Shown: positions 1 through 11,348 of the stretch, one piece after another
How the letters are laid out: every line of letters starts with the position of its first letter
How positions within the stretch are numbered: position 1 is the stretch's first letter
DNA from: Aptenodytes patagonicus
Lineage: Eukaryota > Chordata > Aves > Sphenisciformes > Spheniscidae
NCBI RefSeq assembly: GCF_965638725.1
Contig: NC_134982.1
Coordinates: forward strand, 43,337,682 to 43,401,681
Length of the DNA stretch: 64,000 nt
Direction of reading: 5' to 3'
Made by a program: the position numbers and the translations under genes
The notes under the pieces: model-generated
Databases searched by the model: none
The model's input: only the letters and a program-made list of their open reading frames with translations
What the model was told of the DNA's origin: nothing

Positions 1-1929
1 AGCTAAAAGCCAAAGCAAAAGGGCTCGGCTTGTCTTCCTAACAGTTCATCTCATGTCTAGATATTGGAGAATTGAAATATCTGACTGCAGGTCTTAAAGC
101 TAGCTGTACTGTGAAAAAAAAGAGTCTACATATAGAAAATGCCAGTTGGATAATTTAAAAAGCAGACAGTAAAGCTTCATCTGAAAATACCTTTCTTTCC
201 TTAGGATAATTCTGACTATAAAGAAACAGAGATAGAGATGTAGACTTGGGTTATTTCCCAGGATTGTGACTCACTGGAGCATAGTGTAGGCTCCTGTTGC
301 TGTTGGGGATTCAGTGTAACCCCTTTCATAAATACATGAAGCTCCAATTCATGAGAAATCATTTTTGCCTCCACTGCTGGAAGCAGATTCCAGTATCTGG
401 CTGCTTGAATGGCCAGGGGCTTCCTTTGAGGTTCCAGCCTAAATGTGTTTGTTCATGGGCTGCTTATTTACCACGTAGGGGATATGGGGATTCATCAGGA
501 CTCTCCGCTCCAGGTCCCTGTCCAGAACCTTCTTTTGGATCCATTTCTAAGGTACTTTCTCATAACTTTTAATTTGTATTTGTTTTCTTCTAACGTATTT
601 TCTCAGTTGACAGATAGTCATTTGGATCAATAGAATTAGCTGTCCAATATTGGACAAATATTGGGTAAATCCCCAATGCTGCAGCTTTCCCTGTTCAGGA
701 AAATGTGTGAACACAGTGAACACGCTGATTTAAATAGCGCTTGCATTCTTTTTCTGGTGGTACAGGAAGGCATTCTTTTTTATAGTAAATCACAGTAGCA
801 GCATTGAAATGAGTAATAACTTTGATCAATTTGAGTCACAAAAAGGAATATCTCTCATTACCAGACCTCAGGAAAAAAAAAGTTGAACGGTTACTGTCAC
901 CTGTCTGATAAACAAGCATCATCCTGCATGTTAAAGCTCTTGATTTGCCACAAAATTAAATGCTAGTCTCTCAATTGACTCAATTAGTAAAGCCTAAGGT
1001 TAGAAAGAAAAACTGACAGTGAAGAAAGACTGAAACCTGATGGAAGACTATTACTGAGCAAATATAGCTCCAAATAGGCATACCTTCTCTTGGGTTTCCT
1101 CAGCAGTTTTTGAAACATTCAGATGAGAGCAGTTGATCTTGGGTCAGTGAGCATCACAAGTAGTCTTCACAAGGAAGTCCTGCCGTGACAGTGAAGAGGC
1201 CATGTTAACTACATATTCTGAACAAAAGCCATCTCACTTGAAACACTTTTCAGGTGCTTTGATTCGTTCCTGCATTACTACTCTCCCACTCTTCTCAGGA
1301 TTGCACGCTGTCTCTGCATGCAGTTTCCCACCTTTGCTTTCTCTTTTTTTTTTATGAAACCATCACTTGAAAAACATCTAGCTTCTATTTAGTACTTGGT
1401 GCAGGATATTCTCCTCATCTTGTACTTTTCTGGGTATGCACTCAGTCATTAGCAGTACGATCTCTTAGAACTAACTGTGATGGCAACTGTACGTACCTTG
1501 TTGTCAAGATCATTTTATATAAAAAATCAGGCTGTTACTGCTATTTACTTTACATATTGTTCATTCATTGTATTTCTAAGTTTGCTTTGCTCTTCTGACC
1601 TGGCTAGAAATAGAGTGGGCAGTAGCTGCTTTCTCAGTTAGCCTCTTCCTTTCGGAGAGAATTACATTATCATTGCCAATTGCTGTGTATTGTCTCTGGG
1701 ATCACTGTTCCTGCAGGTACGCATTTGCCTCTGTTATTCAGATAATTATCTGAATATCTATCTTTAAGAATATATGGCCAGTAAAAAAAAAAATTTTTTT
1801 TAATTTGTGTGTAGTTTTCAGAATAAAACCTTTCCAGATCAAGAAGCATATGTGCCTTACATTATCCTGATAATCGTACGTATGAATTTTCCCTTCTGTG
1901 TGCCACGTCATTTCTTGAGGCAGGGGCTA
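1..1929. other. Intergenic, 5' end of window
   Basis: No gene recognised. About 345-480 has a pattern (GATTCCAGTATCTGGCTGC, then AGGTTCCAGCCTAAATGTG) resembling the 3' region of a very old CR1 in minus orientation. The rest is unremarkable AT-rich DNA, with an A11/T8 run near 1781-1801. Confidence 0.4.
345..480 (-). mobile_element. Possible ancient CR1 remnant
   Basis: The order of short motifs (CTGGAAGCAGATTCCAGTAT, then CTTCCTTTGAGGTTCC, then CCTAAATG) follows the antisense CR1 3' region, where younger copies carry 'attccagtgtct' and 'agcctaaa' motifs. Highly diverged, with no terminal octamer visible. Confidence 0.3.
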
Positions 1930-2942
1930 TGGTATGGTGTACGGGGTGCAGTGCCCAGGCACTGGCAGCAGGGCCTGTGGGGCGGCCCCTGTGAGGAGAG
2001 GCCGGGGCTGCCCCATGCCGGGGACAGCCGGTTCCAGCCAGCTCCAACCAACCCACTGCAGGGCACAGCTGAGCCCAGCAGCCGAGATGGTGGCGCCTTG
2101 GGGAAAGCCTATTTAGGAAAGGGTAAAAAATGCTGCATGGCAGAGAGAAGCAAGGAAAATGTGCGAGAGACAGCCCTGCAGACACCAAGGTCAGTGGAGA
2201 AGGAGGGGAGGAGGTGCACCAGGCGCCGGAGCAGAGATTTCCCTGCAGCCCGTGGAGAAGACCATGGTGCAGCAGGTTGTACCCCTGCAGCCCATGGATG
2301 ACCACAGTGGAGCAGATACTCACCCTGCAGCTCCTGGAGGACCCCACGCTGCAGCAGGTGGACGTGCCCTGAGGGAAGCAGCAGCCCATGAAAAGCGCAC
2401 ACGGGAGCAGGCTCTTGGCAGGAGCTGCGGTCTGTGGGGGACCCATGCTGGAGCAGTCTGTTCCTGAAGGACTGCACCCTGTGGAAGGGACCCATGCTGG
2501 AGCAGTTCGTGAAGGACTGTGTCCCGTAGGAGGGGAGAGCAGGCGAACAGCATGAGGAGGAAGGAGCGGCAGAGGGGAGCTGTTATGGACTGACCACAAC
2601 CCCCATTCCTCATCCCCCCTGCACCGCTTGGGAGTGGAGGAGGTAGAAGAGTTGGGAGTGAAGGAGTGAAGTTGAGCCTGGGAAGAAGGGGGGTGGGTAG
2701 GAAAGTGGTTTTAGTTTTTGTCTTTGATTCTCACCATCGTACTCTATTTTTAATTGGCAGCAAATTAACCTTCCCCAAGTTGAGTCTGTTTTGACCATGA
2801 TGGTAACGGGTAAGCGATCACCCTGTCTTTATCTCAACCTATAAGCTTTTCCTTCTTATTTTGTCTCCTCTTGTCTTGTTGAGGAGGAGAAAAGGAGCGG
2901 CTGGGTGGGTGTCTGGCAGCCAGCCAAGGTCAACACACCACA
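1930..2942 (-). mobile_element. Long avian ERV-type LTR (probably solo), minus orientation
   Basis: On the minus strand it starts TGTGGTGTGTTGACC at 2942 and contains GGTTGAGATAAAGACAG near 2830. It then runs through GC-rich sub-repeats built on CTGCTCC and GGGCTGCAG, then a CCCTTTCCTAAATAGGC block. The distal 350 bp is clearly homologous to 26400-26740. From recall this is a class III (ERVL-type) LTR family common in Neoaves. No internal retroviral genes adjoin it. Open frames across 1862-2613 are read-through of the GC-rich repeats. Confidence 0.75.
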
Positions 2943-5900
2943 GACAGCATAGTGCATTAGGCTATGTGCCACAGTAAAACTTAATGTCTTTGTTAGACTT
3001 TTCAGGTGATAATGTAAAATGAGCAGGCACTATATACAATAACTAAATAATTAATGGCTAAAAATTCCTGCATCACTATGTCATTATACCATCAAACTGC
3101 ATCAGAAACAGTGTCAGCATGGTTTGTATCTACAGTGTTCCTTGTAGAGTCAAGGAACTTTTGTACCTAGATGGTTGATTTTGTTAAACAGCAATTTTGA
3201 AGAATAGAAAAAAAATAAAATTTAAAAGGGAGACAATGAATGTGGAGAGACAAAACAAGATAAAAGGTTTTCCGTACATTTCTGACAGTGAGATAGAAAG
3301 AAACAACAAAATTATACCGCAGGCTAGAAACCTAGCTTTTGAGAACAGAAAGCAAGCCTGTGGTAGACAAAAGGAAAAAAATCCTATTTCCACTAAACAA
3401 CAACTGCTTTGCATTCAGGCTTCATCACATGGACTTGGAGCTCCCAGTCTACTAAAATGAGTGCTAATTCATGGAATGGATGGCATGGCTGGCTATTGCA
3501 GAGAGAAAAGAACTGAATCTATTTGGCCTATATCCAACTCAAGATTTCTAAAACAAAGAATATTTACCCTTGCACTCTCAGCATTTTTTTTTTCTCCTTA
3601 GTCCATAAGTATTTTATTCTTCCATCTTGGCCAACGTTCTCCTTTCCTTTCAGGCTGTCCAAAGCGTATCTCCTTACCACTGCTTCAGTCTCCAGTGCCC
3701 ACTCCATGTTTCAAGAGTTCTTGTGCAATTACTTATTATCAGAAGGACTTCTTTCTTTATATCAAGTTTCATACCTCTTTGGATCTCTCAGTGTGCCTTA
3801 CTGTGAAAATTCACAAACAATGACTCTTTTTTTTTTTTACTTGACATGCCTTTGGACTGCCCTGAGTTAGACATTGAGATTTTGTGGTTTGTTTTGTTTT
3901 GTGTGTGTTAAAGTGCCATGTCCTGTTACAGTATAATGCAAATAATAAATAACACTGTGCACTTGTCATTATGCAGTCATGAGCTTCCAAGAAAAATATG
4001 ATGAAGCTGTCTAATGATGACACAATGAAGTAATTATTTCCTCCTTGCTCTAAGCAAAAGATTTACAGGCTCTACCAATACATCTTTGCTTGAGGAACTT
4101 TGCCACCTAGCAACAAAGTATCCTCTCAGGCTTCTGGACAAAAGCTATGAAGAGTTACCCTAGCAGCAGCTCTTAAAACTTTTTCAAATAGTTCTGGAAA
4201 TTTTGTTTTTGTCCGTTTGCCACTTAGGATTCAATGCCAGCTGGCATTCTGTAGAACAGAGGAAAATTGCTAGCTATTTAGTCTTGGAAGCAGACTTTAA
4301 AAGGCTAGAAACAGAAGGGTTTTTTTTAAAAAAAAAGGCAAAATGTTAAGTTGTTCCTCTAACACATACTATGTAGTAACAGAAAATGTGGAAGAACACC
4401 AACCAAGCAGGATACCTGCCAGACATCCTCATAAAGCCAAGAGAAAGTATCTGCTGCCCACCCACTGACAGGGTAGAGTGCAAAGCTCTTTTTTTTCTCC
4501 CTGATGCCTCTAAGAAAGCTAACATTGGCTATGGTGTGAGAGTGACAAATGCTTGTAGTGTTAAATCAGATTAAAAATTAGAATTGGTATACAGTAAACA
4601 AACAAACAAACAAAAAACAATCCAAAGAGCATATGGCCTGGAAAGATACAGGAAGAAAACAGTGAGAACAAGAATTAGTTCAACAAATTCAGCAAAATGA
4701 CGACTGTTGAAGAAGACATAATTTGCCAAAGTGACAGAATTTGGTCTGTTTTGGGGCTGTTCTCTAGAGCAGAGGCATCTGGTATCTCACCAAATCATTT
4801 CATATTTTTGAAGATCTAAAACGGTAACCGGAACTGTCTCTGACTGGAAAAGCAAGTAATGGTTATAGTCACAATTACAAAATATAGGATATTTTACATA
4901 AAAATGAGAAATCTAGCCAAAGAGAAAACATAAAACAGTACAGTAAAAATTCCAACTCTCATTTTTTAATGCTTTAATGAGACAAGTAAATAGCTTTCAT
5001 AATGTCAGAACATTGTCAGAAGTGCTATGCAGGCAATGACTGAACATGAATAAAAGAAATACAGCAAAATGGCTTACTCCAAGACCTAAGTACCCTAAAA
5101 TACATGTTTTTACAAGCATATCATATATATTACATGTTTAAAAATATTAAACTACTACTTTAACTGCATGGATAGCTACTAAGAAACAGAAAAATGGTCT
5201 TGTTATTGCTGAGTGAGTTGGGCTTCTCTATACAGCAATGAATAAATGCAAGAAATGAAGAAAAGCTATTAAAAAAATGCATTGTATTTGGATTTTGTCA
5301 GTACTAATAGTGTGAATCAGCCTCTTCTCTAGTGTCCTGAATAAATGTTGTTAAGTCTCAACTGTGGCACACTTTGATGCTCTAATACATTTGTTTTCTG
5401 TCTTCTGTTCTTTCTACATTGAATATATGAGACTAGTGTAACTATCTGGAAGTCTGTGACCACAAGAGACTGTGGAATACTTTTGAATGACAGGAAGATA
5501 ATACAGCTTTTTATCATTTGCAAAATAAGAGAGAGTGTAGTACATACCCCGTTCACATAATACTGTGGTTTGGGTTGAAGTGGTCATAGCTTGCCCGTAT
5601 GGTTTTTTCCCTGGAAATCTAGAACAAATCTTGAATGACAATATCTTATTAAATTTTTTAGCAACCAATCAGTGACCCAAAACTTTGTTATTTTCAAAGC
5701 ACACAGTGGCCATAAAAGAGGATTACTTCAGTTTGTAGGCTGTGAAAACCCTACAAATGAAAGACTAGAATGCAGAATAAGACATCAACTGTACATTCAT
5801 CATTAGACATACTACAGCTGCCTACCACGTAAAGTCTGAATTTAGAGCCTACACGATGATTCACATACACACAACACCTTTGACACTTCCTCAGTACCCA

Positions 5901-7959
5901 GCCCTTTTGGCAGATCTGTCTCATGTGTACCAAAATTCGATTAAAAAAAAAAAAAGTAAAAAAAAAAATCTTAAAACTTCAGAGGAGTAAATACAATGCA
6001 AAGCAAACCCAATGAATCAAATGCTGAGGAAAGGGACGCTCAGCATTATTTTTTAAAGAAAACAAAGTGTGGTAGGGAGCAACTTGCAGCAGGTTCTCCG
6101 CAATATTATGTATTTCAGCTTTGGAGATGTCTACTTACTGACAAGACAAATTCCCTTTTAATTATAACTTAATTATGATCTATGCACTCTGCAGTTTTAG
6201 AGATCGAGTGTGATTGTTTCAAGGCTATATCCAATAAACAACATGGATAATAGTTTTGACACGCCACAAAATAACAAGAGCTATATTAACAGCCTAATCA
6301 CTCTTCATCTTGCTTTTATTTCAGGCTTATTCTTGGTGCACAACACATGACTAATCAATTGCATACAGATAAGTTTCTTGCTTCATTTACATGGCAGTGA
6401 GAGTGCTGCTGTGATTCAAAATTCATCTTGAAATCCCAGTCTCTACAGTCGACAACATAATTGACACTGAAATTGACAACAAAATGCGAGGCTGGAGAGT
6501 CTCCAATATATAATGTCTGCGAACACCAGGTCTGTCCCTCCTGGAATCTTCACAGATGCTTTCTATTTTTCATAGCTTAAAATGCATAGAATTCCAAGTT
6601 ACTACTTCTGAAATATCGTATCAAGCACATTAGATTAATTTTCTAAAGAAAATAGGGACATGCCTAAAAATTCCACCCCTAAGTGATTTTAGAAGATGTC
6701 GTTATCATCTTACACCTTTGATTTGTAGATAAAAGACAGTTTGTAGAGCAAAATCCTGACTGAAAAGACTGTCCAGAGAAATAAGATGACTAAAGGAATT
6801 TTTAAAAAAGTGCAAAAGTGATTATGGACATATTAATCAAAGAGAAAATTCAAATGCATGTGGACTAGCAGTGAAGTAGTCCCTACTCGTTAACTCCCTA
6901 CCTGTTAAAAAGTGATTTAACGAGGTCGCACAAACAGCAAATCTTTACAAGTATTCTTGAGAATATTTAAGTTTTATTTTGCTTTAGTTCAGCCTGTGGC
7001 ACCCACCGGAAATACTTTGTCATACAGTCAAGAAATGAACAACTGCTGTTGCCATTTGGCTGATTATGGCCCTGTGTCCCTTGTCTTTTATGTTCGATTC
7101 ACAGAATGTCATGGTGGAACAACTTGTATGGATGGTGACCTCAGACTTACTGAAATAATTCTTGTTCTGGCACACTTGATGATAGCACTCAGGCTACTTC
7201 AGTTGCTTCCGATGTTAGTTAAAGACAGTGCGTAATATTACATCTGCGTGAACATACAGTGTTCTCACAGTGTTCTAGGGGCCGTAACCTGTTTAATTTC
7301 TCTGGAGTTTGCTCAGCTTTAGAATCTAAATCCTGCTGCCTACAGGCAGACTAGAAGCGTAACTTTTTAAATAACCAAATCACTCTTAGTCATCAACTTA
7401 CAATAATCATTTTCTTAAGCAGTTGGTGTCCCTATCCATGAATGAACTGCAAATTCTAGGATCAGCAGAGGGACTACATTTGAGTCATTTGGCCCGAAAT
7501 GGCGCACCTTGTAATGCTCGCCGCTGAATGTTAGTGAGAACTCTCTGATCTGAATTGATGTCTATGTAAACTAACCTAGCAAACCAATGAGAAATGTAGC
7601 TGTGAAAGAGGAATTCGTTTACTCTCCCTCAGACTGCCGGGACCAGCTGACTGCAGCTACTGCTGCCATTAAAAATGTTTCAGTATCTGTGCAGCTCCTC
7701 CTGTGTACGCTTTGCTGTCGGTAAAGCTATGCAGCGTGTATGACGACATACTGAAGGACAGTATGTTTGCTTTCTTCTAGCACTGCATGTAAAGTTTTTT
7801 TTAGGGAAGAGTAGTTTCCGTTTAGCTGTAAGAGTCCTGTCTACAACCTCCGCTGTTTTTATATCCCTCCTGTCCAGCTCTGGTCTGAAGAGAGCCTACA
7901 CTCACGTGGGGATGAGGGAGAAAGGAACGTATTACACTTTCCCTGCCCTCAGCAGTCGC
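2943..7959. other. Intergenic, upstream of CEP78 CpG island
   Basis: AT-rich, with no gene, CR1 or LTR recognised. It contains an AAAC microsatellite (about 4596-4614), A-rich runs near 5941-5970, and an E-box CACGTG at 7903-7908 just before the CpG island. Confidence 0.6.
4596..4614. repeat. (AAAC)n microsatellite
   Basis: About five AAAC units followed by an imperfect A/C-rich tail. Confidence 0.85.
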
Positions 7960-9060
7960 ATTTACGCGGCAGTAACGACTGCAATGGCTAACCGTACCTT
8001 ACCGATTCCTCGGGTGCCGGTCGGCCTCGGGCGGGAGCCAGGCAGGCCACCCGCCCGCAAGGTGGACGGCTAGGGTTATGTGACTGCGGAAGAGCAGCTC
8101 CCGGCGGCGGGCTGCGCCCGGCCCGCGGGGGTCAGGCCGCTCCGTCGCGGGGCTGCGCTCGGACACCCGCACCCGCCTGCAGGGGAGGAGGGGGAGGGAG
8201 GAGGTGGGAGGAAGGGCGCGCCCGGCCCTGCCGCCGGGGCTCGGCAGAAGCGGGGCGGTCGGGCCCCGAGAACGGGCAGGCCGCCCCCGCACCGGAGCCG
8301 AGGCGGCTGCTGCCACCGGCCGACCTCCCGCCGTGGCCAGTGAGCGCGCGCCGTCCCGGCGCGGGGCTGGCCGCGCGCTGGGTGAAGCCCCGCCCCTCGC
8401 GCGCCGGGGCGACGGTTACGGCGGCGAAGAGCACGAGCACCCGCACTCCCTGAGCAGGACGGGCGGGGCGGGGCGGGGCGAGGCGGAGCGGACCTGCTGT
8501 CGGGCGCGGCCATTTTGAACGTATGAAGGCAGGAGGCTGGAAGGGTGGCAGCCAATCGGGGTGGCAGCCGGTCGGGGTGGCAGCCAATCGGGGTGGCAGC
8601 CCGGCGCGCCGCGTGGCGGCGGGCGGGCCAGCGGCGGTTGGGATCCCAGGGAAACCGCCGCGCGCGCGTGACCGGCTCAGCGCCGTGCGGAGGCGGGCGG
8701 CTCCTGTAACGGGTCGCGGTGGCCGGCGGGCTTGGGAGGAGGTGCGAGGTTACCGCCGAGGCCGGCGGCGCGCTTCAGCGGCGGCTCGTGGGCTTCGGGG
8801 TGGGGGCTGGGGCCCGGGCAGGGGGGAGAAGGCGGGTAACTCCTGCGCGGTCGTGTCCGTTCCGCGATGGAGGAGTGGGCAGGGTGCTGGTGGCCCAGCT
8901 GGGAGTCCGCAGGGGCTGGCTGAGGCCCGTTCCGGGAAGGTGGGACGGTCCGAGCCGGGGCGGCGCACCGGGCTGGAGGGAGCGGCTGTCGCTGCTCCCG
9001 CCCCGCTCCCCCCTCACCCCGGGCGCTTCTCGAATCCCCCTAGCTGATGGCGGACAGCGC
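7960..9060 (+). promoter_or_regulatory. CpG island, probable CEP78 promoter and non-coding first exon
   Basis: A sharp rise in G+C and CpG against AT-rich flanks. It holds a run of Sp1-type GC boxes (GGGCGGGGCGGGGCGGGGCG at 8461-8480), a YY1-like GCGGCCATTTTG (8506-8517, minus orientation), and a 16-bp tandem repeat carrying CCAAT boxes (8544-8607). CEP78's ATG exon begins with an acceptor 2 kb downstream, so a 5' UTR exon in this island is inferred. Candidate donors include GAG|GTGCGA near 8740 and AAG|GTGGGA near 8939. The minus-oriented YY1 site leaves divergent transcription possible. Confidence 0.75.
8544..8607 (+). repeat. 16-bp tandem repeat with CCAAT boxes
   Basis: Period-16 array in the CEP78 CpG island. 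Units at 8544, 8560 and 8576 are full length, and 8592 is a partial fourth. Units 1 and 3 read GGTGGCAGCCAATCGG with a CCAAT box; unit 2 reads CCGGT at that place. Confidence 0.9.
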
Positions 9061-11071
9061 AGTCCCCAGTTCTTGCTGGTTTAATGGTGTACTTTGTTGG
9101 GGAAGCGGAGCACTGAAGTAATTCCCAGAGTTGGTGGCAATACTGAGAGGGTGAAACACAAAAAAAACTATTTTACCCTAGTTATAACAAGAGTTGTTTA
9201 TTTGCGTATGTCAGGTGGATGCTGTATTATATACTTAAATACAGTGGTCCAACAGGTCAAATAAAATGTGTTTAGCCCTGGCAGACCACCAGGCCACGCT
9301 TAGTACAGTGTATAAGCAGAGAGTAAACATATAGTTAAGCTTCCTGTGTATGTCTTGCAGTTCCGGATGTAAGGCATGGTCATTGTTTCTGTGATCACTG
9401 GTCTTGCATGGAATTTTTTTGCCCCCCTATAAATTTGCGCAACTGTTTTTTGAATCGCTATAAACTTACAGCTTCCTGAAAACTCTTAGCATGGAACTGG
9501 ATTTCTCAGTTTTACTACGTGCTTTGGTTCTTTTTTTACTTTAATTTGTAACCAGCTAGTATTATCTGATGTCTTCTTGCTTCTGTATTGAAAGAGATAG
9601 TAAAGAATTGTCCCCTGTGTACATTCTCAGAGCCAGTCAAGATGTTCTAGGGTTGTGTCAGATGCACTAACTTCCATGCAGAAGAGTTCTAGTTTACATA
9701 GTTGTTTCTCAATTGGAGGTTATTGTGGGTCTGATTAGTTTGGCCCTTTTCCTTTCTACCTGCAAGTGGGTTAAAATTCAGTGCTAGGGCCAGGAGCTCC
9801 TTTCTTTACTTCAGTTAGAAGTGTGGTGTTCAGGTGTTGCAATGAAAGCCACTGTGAAAGAATATTGCTTAAGATCTGGAGATAAAAGGCCAATATGTTG
9901 CACATTGATACATCACTTAAAGTCAGTGGTGCGTTACAATAGATGGTCACTTTCTGAAGCTGAAGTGTTGGATTATAATTTAGTAATTTCTCTTCCTGTG
10001 GCCACAGCGTGGTCATTATCTAATGCTAGTAAATCAGAGCTAAACTAAAAGAAATAAAAGGACGTAGAGGAACTATTATTAGAGTTCCTATTCCTATTGT
10101 TATTACAGTTTCAGTCATCCAAATACTAATAATGTGATTATTTTTTTTTCTAAACGATATTCTTACAAATGGCTGTCCTCACATGCTTGCACATATCCAG
10201 CAATTCATGTCCCATGTTGACATACAGAGTGTTTCAGCTGATCGGCTGAAGCTTTCTAGTCTTTAATAATATGAAAAAATGTTCACAATGTGGACAATGT
10301 TTTATATCATGTGTGGAATACTTAATGCTGTCTTGAATAATGAATAAATAGATAAATAAATGGGTCCTCTAAATATTCTGACAAATATTCCTATTGAGCC
10401 GGTGGAATTACTTACTCTAATAGCTGTGCCATAGCAGTATTTAGAGATTCTACTTGGGAGTTAGTACTGTTTTGCTACATGGCTACTAATGTGTAACAAA
10501 AATTTATACCTGAAAACTGCTTTCCTAAATTTACTGGGATAAGTATATAAGGTATGCAATAGCAAAAATATTTAGGAAAACACATGTTTATTCTGTATTA
10601 TGAGAATTTAGACTTGTGATTGAAGTAGCAGAGAAGCTCACAACTAGTTCTTTATGGAATAGTCATTTGTATCCCTTGGTGTTGGGTCGGGGAGTGTGCA
10701 AGGCTTTCAGGAGTCTGCACACCCTGACACTACAAAATCAAATTTTAAGAGGAAAACAGAACTTTACAGCAGTTAGTGCTTGAACATTAGTCCTTCTGTG
10801 GTTTTGGGTGTCCCTATTTGTGTGGGAGAATAAAAATGCAGGTTTGTTGGTTGTTTTTTTTTCATCCCCTTACTCATTCAGCTGTACTTACACAGGTAGT
10901 GAGCATCACAAGACATCAATGTTTTAGCTGCCACATCAAAGACGTGTAAATGCTATACAATATGGATGAACATATTCATGTTTTGGGTATGCATGTTGAA
11001 TTGAGACTGTGTTGCGAAATCAATTATACATTGGAAAAAGTTTATATCTTTTTTTTTTCCCCTCATTTTAG
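9061..11071 (+). other. Presumed CEP78 5' UTR intron
   Basis: AT-rich sequence between the CpG island and the acceptor at 11070-11071. I see no coding exon, CR1 or LTR here; open frames near 9771-10048 have no recognisable relatives. Confidence 0.5.
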
Positions 11072-11348
11072 AGAGACGTTTATCACGTAAAAGAAATGAT
11101 TGAGTCAGTCAAAATAAGAAGACAGTGCATGCTGGATTTCTACTCACATTATGAACATCTTTGTGCTCTTCAAGGCTCTGTCCCACTGAAAGCTGTGAAG
11201 ACTAACCTGACTCAGGGTGCTCTTGATCTAATTGTAGATCGCATCAAAGCTGCTGATTGGGTGCCACTTCTGAATGCTATTAGGCATAATAAGACTTTGA
11301 CTTCTATTGGAATAAGAAGTTTTCATCAACAGGGCCTTGGAGAATCAG
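11072..11348 (+). CDS. CEP78: CEP78 coding exon 1 (ATG at 11096)
   Basis: The exon starts after a strong pyrimidine tract and AG at 11070-11071, leaving 24 nt of 5' UTR before the ATG, and ends at donor CAG|GTTTGT (GT at 11349). It encodes residues 1-84 plus one base. The ATG has G at -3. The sequence [18 protein letters not shown] matches the human N-terminus closely, which fixes this start. Because an acceptor precedes the ATG, the transcript needs an upstream non-coding exon. Confidence 0.93.

Noticed and set aside
1862..2613. Long overlapping open frames on both strands, up to 245 codons
   Set aside because: They lie wholly in the GC-rich LTR and are read-through of its sub-repeats; a related LTR at 26306-26740 is broken in all frames.
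8076..8587. Minus-strand open frames starting MAATL and MAATP in the CEP78 CpG island
   Set aside because: CpG-rich sequence is open in most frames, composition is Pro/Arg/Ala-biased, and no protein family is recognisable. A divergent transcript is possible but not supported as coding.
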